From the NCBI GenBank assembly GCA_900541565.1, contig UQKB01000010.1, positions 3,411 to 67,410 on the forward strand: a stretch of DNA of 64,000 nt, in the 5' to 3' direction. This document shows, in pieces, positions 25,197 to 32,349 of the stretch; the stretch's first letter is position 1, and each line of letters opens with the position of its first letter. Source of the DNA: an uncultured Oscillospiraceae bacterium (lineage in GTDB: Bacteria; Bacillota; Clostridia; Oscillospirales; Acutalibacteraceae). Under the pieces are notes generated by a model that ran no database searches, was not told the DNA's origin, and saw only the letters and a program-made list of their open reading frames with translations. The position numbers were made by a program, and so were the translations under genes.

Positions 25197-26387
25197 ATGG
25201 GAAAGAAACTTATGATCTTAGGTGCCGGCAGAGGGCAGGTTGGACTGATCCAAACTGCAAAGAGACTGGGATATACCACAGTTGTTACAAGTATTGCGGG
25301 CAATTACCCGGGGTTTGCATATGCCGACGAGGTTTGCTATGCAGATATTTCCGACCCGCAGCAGGTGTCGCAGGCGGCCATGCAGCATGGCGTTTCGGGT
25401 ATAGCAACCGCTTGTCTTGACACAGGTGTTCCGGCGCTCGGCTACGCGTGCGAGCAAAACCATTTGACCGGCTTGTCTGAACGGTCTGCTAAATTGTGTG
25501 GGGATAAGCTGCTGATGAAAACTGCGTTTATGGAAAAAGGTGTCAATACAGCGCGGTTTAAGAAGGTATCGTCCTTAGAAGACGTGGAACATGTTTTAGA
25601 AACCCTGAATCTTCCCTTAATTGTTAAAGCCGTGGACTTACAGGGCAGCAGAGGGATTTTTATAGCAAGGACCAGAGAGGAACTTTTTGGTGGCTATGAA
25701 AAGGCTATGCGTGAAACAAACAAGGATTTTTGTATTATTGAAGAGTTTATAGAAGGGTATGAGTTTGGCGCACAGGCATTTGTTGTGGACCGCAAGGTTT
25801 TATTTATTTTGCCGTGCGGCGATGAAACGTATATGGCGGGCACCGCCATCCCCGTAGGACACTATGCGCCTTTACAATTGGAAGAAGACGTTTTACAGCA
25901 AGTGTATCAACAGGTTTCCCTGGCTATAAGCGCAGTTGAACTGAATGATTGCGCTGTGAATATCGATATGATCTTAAAAGACGGAAAGGTATATATGATT
26001 GAGCTTACTGGCAGAATTGGCGCCAACTGTTTGCCGGAGCTTACGTCTATCTATTATGGCGTTGATATTTATAAAATGATTATTGCTACGGCGATGGGGG
26101 AGAATCCCGAAGCATATTTTCATACAACAAAAAAGAAGCCTACCCCTTGTTATGCAAAAATGCTGTTATCTGAAAAAAGCGGGACCATTAAGAAGATTAT
26201 CAATCAAAACGGTGACCACAGCGATATTGTCGAAATTACTTTTTTTGTGCACGAAGGCGACCGAATCAACCGTTTTTCAAATTCGCGCGATTGCCTGGGG
26301 CAGGTCATTGTAAAAGGGGACACGTTAGAGGAATGTGAAAAGTTGATCGAAGAAGTTGTTTCAAATATTGAATTTGTGTTGGAGTAA
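25197..26387 (+). CDS. ATP-grasp ligase, second of two
   Basis: The 396-residue protein has the same architecture as its upstream neighbour: MGKKLMILGAGRGQVGLIQTA, then PLIVKAVDLQGSRGIFIA, CIIEEFIEGYEFGAQAF and VYMIELTGRIGANCLPEL as ATP- and metal-binding motifs. The two are clearly paralogous but diverged. Two ligases may add two residues in sequence, or act on different substrates. It is 24 bases after the first and 3 bases before the acyltransferase gene. Confidence 0.85.
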   Translation: MGKKLMILGAGRGQVGLIQTAKRLGYTTVVTSIAGNYPGFAYADEVCYADISDPQQVSQAAMQHGVSGIATACLDTGVPALGYACEQNHLTGLSERSAKLCGDKLLMKTAFMEKGVNTARFKKVSSLEDVEHVLETLNLPLIVKAVDLQGSRGIFIARTREELFGGYEKAMRETNKDFCIIEEFIEGYEFGAQAFVVDRKVLFILPCGDETYMAGTAIPVGHYAPLQLEEDVLQQVYQQVSLAISAVELNDCAVNIDMILKDGKVYMIELTGRIGANCLPELTSIYYGVDIYKMIIATAMGENPEAYFHTTKKKPTPCYAKMLLSEKSGTIKKIINQNGDHSDIVEITFFVHEGDRINRFSNSRDCLGQVIVKGDTLEECEKLIEEVVSNIEFVLE

Positions 26388-26390
26388 TCA

Positions 26391-27128
26391 ATGGATACAA
26401 AAAAGGTTTTTATTCACAATACGTCCATAGTGTTGGATAGCTGTTGTGAAGATAACGTAAAAATATATCAAAACTGCAATGTACAGCGTTGCCGTTTGGG
26501 TATACATACCAGTATTGGCGATTTTTCAAGGATTGACGATTCCAGCTTTTCAGAGCATGTTGCAATCCAAAGAAACGCAATGATTTATTCTTCCTGTATA
26601 GGAAGATACACTTATACAGGAAGAAATTTTACGGCCTGGCACTGCACAGTGGGCGCTTTTTGTTCTGTTTCCTGGAATGTGAGCATTGGGGGAGCCAACC
26701 ATGACTATACAAAAACGACAACGCACGCTTTTCTTTATTCGCCTGATTTTGGGATGCTCCCGGAAGGCCATGCGCCTGGCTATAATCGGTTTGACGCAAA
26801 GTGTGTGATAGGGAACGACGTTTGGATCGCAGCCAATGCCTGCATCTGCAGAGGTGTTACGGTAGGCGACGGCGCGGTCATTGCCGCCGGCGCAGTCGTT
26901 ACGAAAGATGTGGCTCCATATACCATTGTTGCCGGGGTCCCTGCAAAGCCTATCAAGAAAAGGTTTTCAGAGGATATTATTGCTGTTTTACAAAAAAGTA
27001 AGTGGTGGGATTACCCGGAGCAGGTTATAAAAGAACATTTTGATTTGTTTAACTGTACACCTGATATGTGCACCGCCCAAAAAATACTACAGCTTCGTGA
27101 AAAATTTGATCCGGAGATGATAAAATGA
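26391..27128 (+). CDS. Left-handed beta-helix O/N-acetyltransferase (CatB/Vat-like)
   Basis: The 245-residue protein shows hexapeptide repeats ([73 protein letters not shown]), ending in the usual acetyl-CoA-binding turn, with His in the NHDY loop as probable catalytic base. It could acetylate the amine or a hydroxyl of the 4-amino sugar. It overlaps the glycosyltransferase by 4 bases, which suggests translational coupling. Confidence 0.88.
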   Translation: MDTKKVFIHNTSIVLDSCCEDNVKIYQNCNVQRCRLGIHTSIGDFSRIDDSSFSEHVAIQRNAMIYSSCIGRYTYTGRNFTAWHCTVGAFCSVSWNVSIGGANHDYTKTTTHAFLYSPDFGMLPEGHAPGYNRFDAKCVIGNDVWIAANACICRGVTVGDGAVIAAGAVVTKDVAPYTIVAGVPAKPIKKRFSEDIIAVLQKSKWWDYPEQVIKEHFDLFNCTPDMCTAQKILQLREKFDPEMIK

Positions 27129-28078
27129 TAATTTCCATAGCCATACCCTGCTACAATTCGTCCAAAACGCTCAGGCAGGTTGTGAATGAAATAAAGTCGG
27201 TTATCCAGACAAGGGAAAATACTGACTATCAGATTATTCTCGTCAATGATACTTCCCCTGATAATACATTTGAGGTCATAACGCAATTGTGCAGTGAAGA
27301 CAGCAAAATTATTGGGGTGGATTTGTCCAAAAACTATGGGCAGGCATCTGCACAAATGGCTGCTGTCAGGTATATAAAAGGGGATGTGGCCGTTTTTATG
27401 GACGATGACGGGCAACATCCTCCTGCAGAGTTATTTAAACTGGTGGATAAAATTTCAGATGGTTATGATGTGGTCTATGCGCAGTTTATTTCCAAAAAGC
27501 ATTCTTTGTTTAAAAGGGTGAGCAGTAACATCAATTCGAAAATATTGGAGTTTACAAACAGAAAGCCAAAGGGCATACAGCTGTCAAGCTATTTTGCCTT
27601 AAGCAAGTTTGCCGTGCGGGCGCTTAAAAATTACAAAAGCCCTTTTCCGTCGCTGGGTGGTTATTTACTGCAGGTCACAAGAAGAATCACAAATGTTCAA
27701 GTGGAACACAGGGCAAGGATCTGCGGGCGCAGCAATTACAGCTTTAAAAAATTGCTTAAGCTTTGGCTGCAGGGATTTACCAATTTTTCTATTGCACCCC
27801 TGCGCTTTGCGTCCATTGTTGGTTCGTTGTGCGCTGCGGTAGGCATTATTGCCGGGATTGTTCTGGTTATAAGAAAGCTGATTTTCCCCAACATTGCAGT
27901 AGGGTATACCTCCATTGTTTCAGTCCTCCTGTTTATAGGCGGGCTTATTATGCTTATGCTGGGCATACTTGGGGAATACCTTGGGAGAATTTACATATTG
28001 TTGAGCAATATGCCGCAGTATGAAGTCAGAAATGCATTAAATTATACAGAAAAGAATGAGGATATCGATGAGTCATAA
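27125..28078 (+). CDS. GT2 glycosyltransferase, ArnC/GtrB/DPM1-like, polyprenyl-phosphate linked
   Basis: The 317-residue protein has a cytosolic GT-A domain ([38 protein letters not shown] as the DxD region) followed by two transmembrane helices in the last 90 residues ([42 protein letters not shown]). This layout is that of enzymes transferring a nucleotide sugar to undecaprenyl phosphate. Its position next to two EmrE-like half proteins parallels ArnC with ArnE/ArnF. Confidence 0.9.
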   Translation: MIISIAIPCYNSSKTLRQVVNEIKSVIQTRENTDYQIILVNDTSPDNTFEVITQLCSEDSKIIGVDLSKNYGQASAQMAAVRYIKGDVAVFMDDDGQHPPAELFKLVDKISDGYDVVYAQFISKKHSLFKRVSSNINSKILEFTNRKPKGIQLSSYFALSKFAVRALKNYKSPFPSLGGYLLQVTRRITNVQVEHRARICGRSNYSFKKLLKLWLQGFTNFSIAPLRFASIVGSLCAAVGIIAGIVLVIRKLIFPNIAVGYTSIVSVLLFIGGLIMLMLGILGEYLGRIYILLSNMPQYEVRNALNYTEKNEDIDES

Positions 28079-28418
28079 ACCAGAAGTAAAAGATTACATA
28101 TTTTTGCATGCCATCCTGCTTCAATTTTCTTTGTGTGGACTTTTGTCAAAATTTGCCGCGTCCTATGATTTTTTATCGTTTGAATTTTGTCTCTTTTACG
28201 GCCTGATGATTGTTAACCTGGGAATTTATGCAATCCTTTGGCAGCAGGTTTTAAAACGGATTCCTCTGACGACGGCGTTTTGTAACAAAGCGGTTACGAT
28301 CATATGGGGGATGCTGTGGGGCTTTTTTATTTTTCATGAGCAAATTACTGTTAATATGATGATTGGTGCCGTTATAGTTCTGGCCGGCGTTTGTTTGGTG
28401 GTGACGGCCAATGAATGA
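28068..28418 (+). CDS. EmrE-like small membrane protein, candidate flippase subunit A (ArnE/F-like)
   Basis: The 116-residue protein has four hydrophobic helices with the EamA/SMR C-terminal pattern (WGMLWGFFIFHEQITVNMMIGAVIVLAGVCLVV). The start at 28068 follows GAGG inside the end of the glycosyltransferase gene, overlapping it by 11 bases. With its downstream neighbour it probably forms a heterodimer that flips the undecaprenyl-phosphate sugar across the membrane, as ArnE and ArnF do. The helices are less canonical than in the second subunit. Confidence 0.8.
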   Translation: MSHKPEVKDYIFLHAILLQFSLCGLLSKFAASYDFLSFEFCLFYGLMIVNLGIYAILWQQVLKRIPLTTAFCNKAVTIIWGMLWGFFIFHEQITVNMMIGAVIVLAGVCLVVTANE

Positions 28419-28755
28419 TTTATTGCTATATACGCTTTTGTATCTTTCAGGCGTATTTATTTCGTCTGTTTCACAGATTATCCTTAAAAAAAGTGCGGGA
28501 ATTCATTACCAAAACCGGATTAGGGAGTATTTAAACCTGCGCGTAATCCTTGCGTATACGATCTTTTTTCTGGCAACCCTATGTACTGTTTTTGCATATA
28601 AATATGTGCCGCTTTCCATGGGACCAATTTTAGGCGCGACGGAGTATGTTTTTGTTGCCCTTTTAAGCTTTTTTATTTTAAAAGAAAAAATCAGCAAAAA
28701 AAAGCTGGCGGGTCTTCTTGTGATTATTGCGGGGGTTATAATATTTTCCCTTTAA
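28411..28755 (+). CDS. EmrE-like small membrane protein, candidate flippase subunit B (ArnE/F-like)
   Basis: The 114-residue, four-helix protein is of the SMR/EamA type (SSVSQIILKKSAG near residue 20; ATEYVFVALLSFFILKEKISKKKLAGLLVIIAGVII at the end). It overlaps the previous gene by 8 bases, so the two are translationally coupled. The proposed role is lipid-linked sugar translocation as the partner of the previous protein. Confidence 0.82.
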   Translation: MNDLLLYTLLYLSGVFISSVSQIILKKSAGIHYQNRIREYLNLRVILAYTIFFLATLCTVFAYKYVPLSMGPILGATEYVFVALLSFFILKEKISKKKLAGLLVIIAGVIIFSL

Positions 28756-28819
28756 AAGCTACAAAATAAGCATAAAAATACTGCAATGCGCAAAGCAGTT
28801 TTAAAATGATAAAAGATAG

Positions 28820-28838
28820 TTTGACAATGCTTGTCAAA
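28820..28838 (+). promoter_or_regulatory. Perfect hairpin directly upstream of the rfbA ribosome binding site
   Basis: TTTGACAA-TGC-TTGTCAAA, an 8-bp stem with a 3-base loop, touches the AAAGGAGAGGGG ribosome binding site of rfbA. It could limit translation initiation or serve as a protein site. Confidence 0.4.
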
Positions 28839-28851
28839 GGAGAGGGGAAAC

Positions 28852-29727
28852 ATGAAAGGAATTATTCTTGCTGGCGGCAAGGGTACGCGTTTGTATCCAA
28901 TGACACAGGTGGTGTCCAAACAGCTTCTGCCGATTTATGATAAGCCAATGATTTATTACCCGCTTTCTGTTTTGCTTTTGGCAGACATACGGGAGGTACT
29001 GGTGATCTCTACCCCGGACGATCTTCCGCTTTATGAAAAGCTGTTGGGGGATGGCCGGCGCTTTGGCATATCGCTTTCCTATAAAGCGCAGGAAAAACCG
29101 CAGGGATTGGCGCAGGCGTTTATTATAGGCGAAGATTTTATTAACGGGGACAGTGTATGCCTGATCCTGGGCGACAATATTTTCTATGGACAGGACTTTA
29201 CGCGGGTGCTCAATGCGGCGAAAAAAAGAAAGGAAGGCGCCACGATTTTTGGATATCCCGTTAAGAACCCGTCTGCGTTTGGCGTTGTGGAGTTTGATCA
29301 AAACCAACGTGTGGTTTCTATAGAGGAAAAACCGGAAAAACCAAAATCCAGTTACGCGGTACCCGGCCTGTATTTTTATGACAACAGCGTTGTGCATATA
29401 GCAAAAGACATACGTCCTTCCGCGCGCGGTGAGCTGGAAATTACGTCTGTAAACGAGCGCTACCTTGCAATGGGGCGGCTGCATGTTTCGCTGCTTGGGC
29501 GCGGGATGGCATGGCTGGATACAGGTACGCCTGAAGGCATGCTCAAGGCGGCGGAATACGTAGAAGCAGTCCAGTCCCGCCAGGGGTTTTACATATCCTG
29601 CCCAGAAGAAATTGCATGGCGGCGCGGCTTTATCAACACAAAGCAGCTTAAAGAAATTGGGCGGCAGCTGCAAATGACAGACTATGGCCGGTATCTTCTT
29701 TCCCTTGCAGAGGAGGCGGTAAAATGA
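28852..29727 (+). CDS. rfbA: Glucose-1-phosphate thymidylyltransferase
   Basis: This 291-residue RmlA makes dTDP-glucose from dTTP and glucose-1-phosphate, the entry step to dTDP-deoxysugars. Motifs are [17 protein letters not shown] at the N-terminus (nucleotide binding), ILGDNIFYG, and [20 protein letters not shown]. The ATG at 28852 follows AAAGGAGAGGGG. It overlaps rfbB by 4 bases. Confidence 0.97.
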   Translation: MKGIILAGGKGTRLYPMTQVVSKQLLPIYDKPMIYYPLSVLLLADIREVLVISTPDDLPLYEKLLGDGRRFGISLSYKAQEKPQGLAQAFIIGEDFINGDSVCLILGDNIFYGQDFTRVLNAAKKRKEGATIFGYPVKNPSAFGVVEFDQNQRVVSIEEKPEKPKSSYAVPGLYFYDNSVVHIAKDIRPSARGELEITSVNERYLAMGRLHVSLLGRGMAWLDTGTPEGMLKAAEYVEAVQSRQGFYISCPEEIAWRRGFINTKQLKEIGRQLQMTDYGRYLLSLAEEAVK

Positions 29728-30743
29728 AAATTCTGGTAACAGGCGGCGCCGGCTTTATCGGCAGCAATTTTATTTATTATATGCTGCAAGCGCACCCAGA
29801 CGATCAAATTGTCTGTCTGGACAGCCTTACCTATGCAGGAAATATGCGGACACTCAAGGGTGCGCTGCAAAATAAGAACTTTCGTTTTGTCAAAGGCGAT
29901 ATAACAGACCGCAAGGCTGTTTTTGACTTGTTTGCGCATGAGCAGTTTGACGTGGTGGTCAATTTTGCGGCGGAAAGCCATGTGGACCGTTCTATACTGG
30001 ACCCAGGCGTGTTTCTTAAAACCAATGTTTTGGGTACGCAGGTACTGCTGGATGCTTCCAGAGCCTGCGGCGTTTCCCGCTATCATCAGATTTCTACAGA
30101 CGAGGTATACGGTGATTTACCGCTGGACAGGCCGGATCTCTTTTTTACAGAGGAAACGCCGCTGCATACTTCAAGCCCGTATTCTGCAAGCAAAGCTTCG
30201 GCAGACCTGCTTGTGCTGGCGTATTACAGGACCTATGGGCTTCCTGTGACCGTTTCGCGCTGCTCTAACAATTACGGGCCGTACCACTTTCCGGAAAAGC
30301 TGATCCCGCTTATGATCATCAATGCGCTGCATAACAAGCCGCTGCCTGTATATGGCAAAGGAGAAAATGTAAGGGACTGGCTGTATGTGGAGGACCACTG
30401 CAGCGCGGTGGACCTGATTGTGCGAAAAGGCCGGGCCGGAGAGGTTTATAACATAGGCGGTCACAACGAAAGAAAAAATATTGACGTTGTCAAGCAGATC
30501 CTGCATATTCTGGGGAAAGATACTTCTTTAATTACGTTTGTAAAAGACAGGGCGGGGCATGACAGGCGTTATGCAATTGATCCTGAAAAGATCCATCATG
30601 AATTGGGGTGGCTGCCCAAAACAAACTTTGACGACGGCCTTGAAAAAACGGTACGGTGGTATCTGGACCATAAGGACTGGTGGGAAGAAATTATCAACGG
30701 CGCCTACCAAACCTATTATGAAAAAATGTATGAAAAAAAATAA
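29724..30743 (+). CDS. rfbB: dTDP-glucose 4,6-dehydratase
   Basis: This 339-residue RmlB converts dTDP-glucose to dTDP-4-keto-6-deoxyglucose, the substrate of the WecE-type aminotransferase upstream. It is an NAD-dependent [18 protein letters not shown] at the N-terminus, STDEVYG, and the catalytic Tyr-Lys in [13 protein letters not shown], then [17 protein letters not shown]. No rfbC or rfbD is present, so dTDP-rhamnose is not the product of this locus. Confidence 0.97.
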   Translation: MKILVTGGAGFIGSNFIYYMLQAHPDDQIVCLDSLTYAGNMRTLKGALQNKNFRFVKGDITDRKAVFDLFAHEQFDVVVNFAAESHVDRSILDPGVFLKTNVLGTQVLLDASRACGVSRYHQISTDEVYGDLPLDRPDLFFTEETPLHTSSPYSASKASADLLVLAYYRTYGLPVTVSRCSNNYGPYHFPEKLIPLMIINALHNKPLPVYGKGENVRDWLYVEDHCSAVDLIVRKGRAGEVYNIGGHNERKNIDVVKQILHILGKDTSLITFVKDRAGHDRRYAIDPEKIHHELGWLPKTNFDDGLEKTVRWYLDHKDWWEEIINGAYQTYYEKMYEKK

Positions 30744-30773
30744 ATCTTTTCAAACGATTCTTTTTTACGTATA

Positions 30774-30801
30774 TTGACAATATATATTTTAGTATGATAA
30801 A
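30774..30801 (+). promoter_or_regulatory. Promoter of the DUF4190 gene
   Basis: TTGACA at 30774-30779, a 16-base spacer and GATAAA at 30796-30801, within a TATGATAAACT stretch. Confidence 0.55.
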
Positions 30802-30861
30802 CTGTATGTAACAGCATGAGGGGTACTCATCTTGTTATTTTACTTTTGAGGAGGCATTAAA

Positions 30862-31308
30862 ATGGATAACAACAATAACAACAACATTCCCCAGCAGGAT
30901 CCCATGAACAACCAGCCGCAGCAGCCGCAGGAGCAGCAGCCTGTTTATCAGCAGCCGCCGATGAATACGCAGCCACCAATGGGACCCATGAAGGATCCCA
31001 ACAAGGGTAAAGCGGTTGCCTCGCTTGTTTTGGGTATTGTCAGTATTGCAATCTCATGGTTTATTAGCGTTGGCGCAATTGTAACGCTGGCTCTTGGTAT
31101 TGTTGGGATTATTCTTGCCAATAATTACAAAAAGAGCATGAATGAATATTCTACCAGCGGCGGATTGGCAACAGCCGGTATGGTTCTTTCCATTATTGGC
31201 GTAGCATGCTCCGGTATTGCGCTTGTAGGCTCCATTTGTGTAATTTGCAGTGTTGCAGGCATTGCGGGGTCTGGACTTTCCTATTCTTCTTTTTCTTCTT
31301 TATACTAA
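30862..31308 (+). CDS. DUF4190-type small membrane protein with Gln/Pro-rich N-terminus
   Basis: The 148-residue protein starts with about 50 residues rich in Asn, Gln, Pro and Met (low-complexity, probably unstructured), followed by two or three hydrophobic spans (VASLVLGIVSIAISWFISVG, TLALGIVGIILANNY, then a glycine/cysteine-rich C-terminal span). The KGKAVASLVLGIVSI segment is the usual DUF4190 start. The function is unknown. AGGAGG precedes the ATG. Confidence 0.8.
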   Translation: MDNNNNNNIPQQDPMNNQPQQPQEQQPVYQQPPMNTQPPMGPMKDPNKGKAVASLVLGIVSIAISWFISVGAIVTLALGIVGIILANNYKKSMNEYSTSGGLATAGMVLSIIGVACSGIALVGSICVICSVAGIAGSGLSYSSFSSLY

Positions 31309-31386
31309 TCTTTAATAATTGTCAAACGCGGGGCAGCGTGTTCTGTATTGCAGGGCACCTGCCTTGTTTTTTGGATGGAGGTTTTC

Positions 31387-32208
31387 ATGTTTCCACTGAT
31401 TCATCTTTTTGGAAGAGAAATATCTACCTACAGTATTATGGCAGGGCTGGGAATCCTTGCTTGCTATCTGGCGGTTGTCCGGCCCGGGCTCAAACGTTGT
31501 AAAGATTTAAAAGGTACAACGGTTGTGACGCTTAGCCTTTGGGCGGCGCTGGGGCTTTTTCTTGGCGCACATCTGCTTTATGGCCTTACCCATGCCTGGA
31601 AGATCGGTTATGCGTTTACACACTTGGACAAGGTGTTCCAAAGCTGGGATTCCTTTATAGCCTATGGGATGGATATTTTTGGCGGCATGGTTTTTTACGG
31701 CGGCTTGATTGGGGCGGTGATTGCCGCGGCCATTTATTTAAAAGCCTCCAAACAGGATATAGCCGGTTATGCAGACCTATTAAGCCCGGCAATACCGCTG
31801 TTTCACGCTTTTGGCAGGATCGGCTGTTTTTTGGGTGGATGCTGCTATGGTGTGGAATCACCGTTTGGGTTTGTCTATACAAATTCACTGGCGCCAGAAG
31901 CAAACGGCGTTTCCCGTTTTCCTGTTCAGCTGGTGGAAGCGGCCGCAAATTTCTTGCTGGCAATTTGTATGCTTTGGCTTTTTCATAAGAAAAAGCTTAA
32001 AAAAGGCCGCTTGATTTTGGTTTATGGGCTGTCTTACCCGGTTATACGGTTTATCCTAGAATTCTGGCGCGGCGACCAGATCCGCGGGATTTTTTTCGGG
32101 CTTTCCACATCACAATGGATCAGCCTTGCTGTGTTTGCAATATCGGCAGTCATTGCTCTGTGGGACTTTACCCGGAACAGAAAAATTAAAAAAGCTGTGC
32201 AGCAGTAA
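31387..32208 (+). CDS. Second prolipoprotein diacylglyceryl transferase-like membrane protein
   Basis: The 273-residue multi-span protein is related to Lgt: STYSIMAGLGILACY near the start, FGGMVFYGGLIGAVIAA, and FHAFGRIGCFLGGCCYG in place of the GRxGNFxNxE signature. That change, with extra cysteines (CFLGGCCYG), removes residues thought important for Lgt catalysis, so it may act on another lipid or acceptor. The ATG at 31387 follows GGATGGAGG. A terminator follows. The regular lgt is at 504-1334. Confidence 0.8.
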   Translation: MFPLIHLFGREISTYSIMAGLGILACYLAVVRPGLKRCKDLKGTTVVTLSLWAALGLFLGAHLLYGLTHAWKIGYAFTHLDKVFQSWDSFIAYGMDIFGGMVFYGGLIGAVIAAAIYLKASKQDIAGYADLLSPAIPLFHAFGRIGCFLGGCCYGVESPFGFVYTNSLAPEANGVSRFPVQLVEAAANFLLAICMLWLFHKKKLKKGRLILVYGLSYPVIRFILEFWRGDQIRGIFFGLSTSQWISLAVFAISAVIALWDFTRNRKIKKAVQQ

Positions 32209-32259
32209 AAAAACAAAAGCGTTATGCCGTTTTGCTCTTACTATGCGCAGGAAAGGAAG

Positions 32260-32307
32260 AACCCCGCAATACAACAAGCAAAATGCCTGTTGTATTGCGG
32301 GGTTTTA
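32260..32307. terminator. Terminator between the Lgt-like gene and the convergent metzincin gene
   Basis: AACCCCGCAATACAACA pairs perfectly over 17 bp with TGTTGTATTGCGGGGTT around an 11-base loop, followed by TT. Confidence 0.88.
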
Positions 32308-32349
32308 GGTAAGAGGTTTTTTATTTACGCTGGCTATCCAAATGCGCGG

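Noticed and set aside
28834..29673. 279-codon open frame on the minus strand
   Set aside because: Antisense to rfbA, a clear conserved gene; no ribosome binding site or family motif.
31206..31502. 98-codon frame overlapping the DUF4190 gene end
   Set aside because: Shifted-frame shadow with a Phe-run; the true start of the next gene is at 31387 with a good ribosome binding site.
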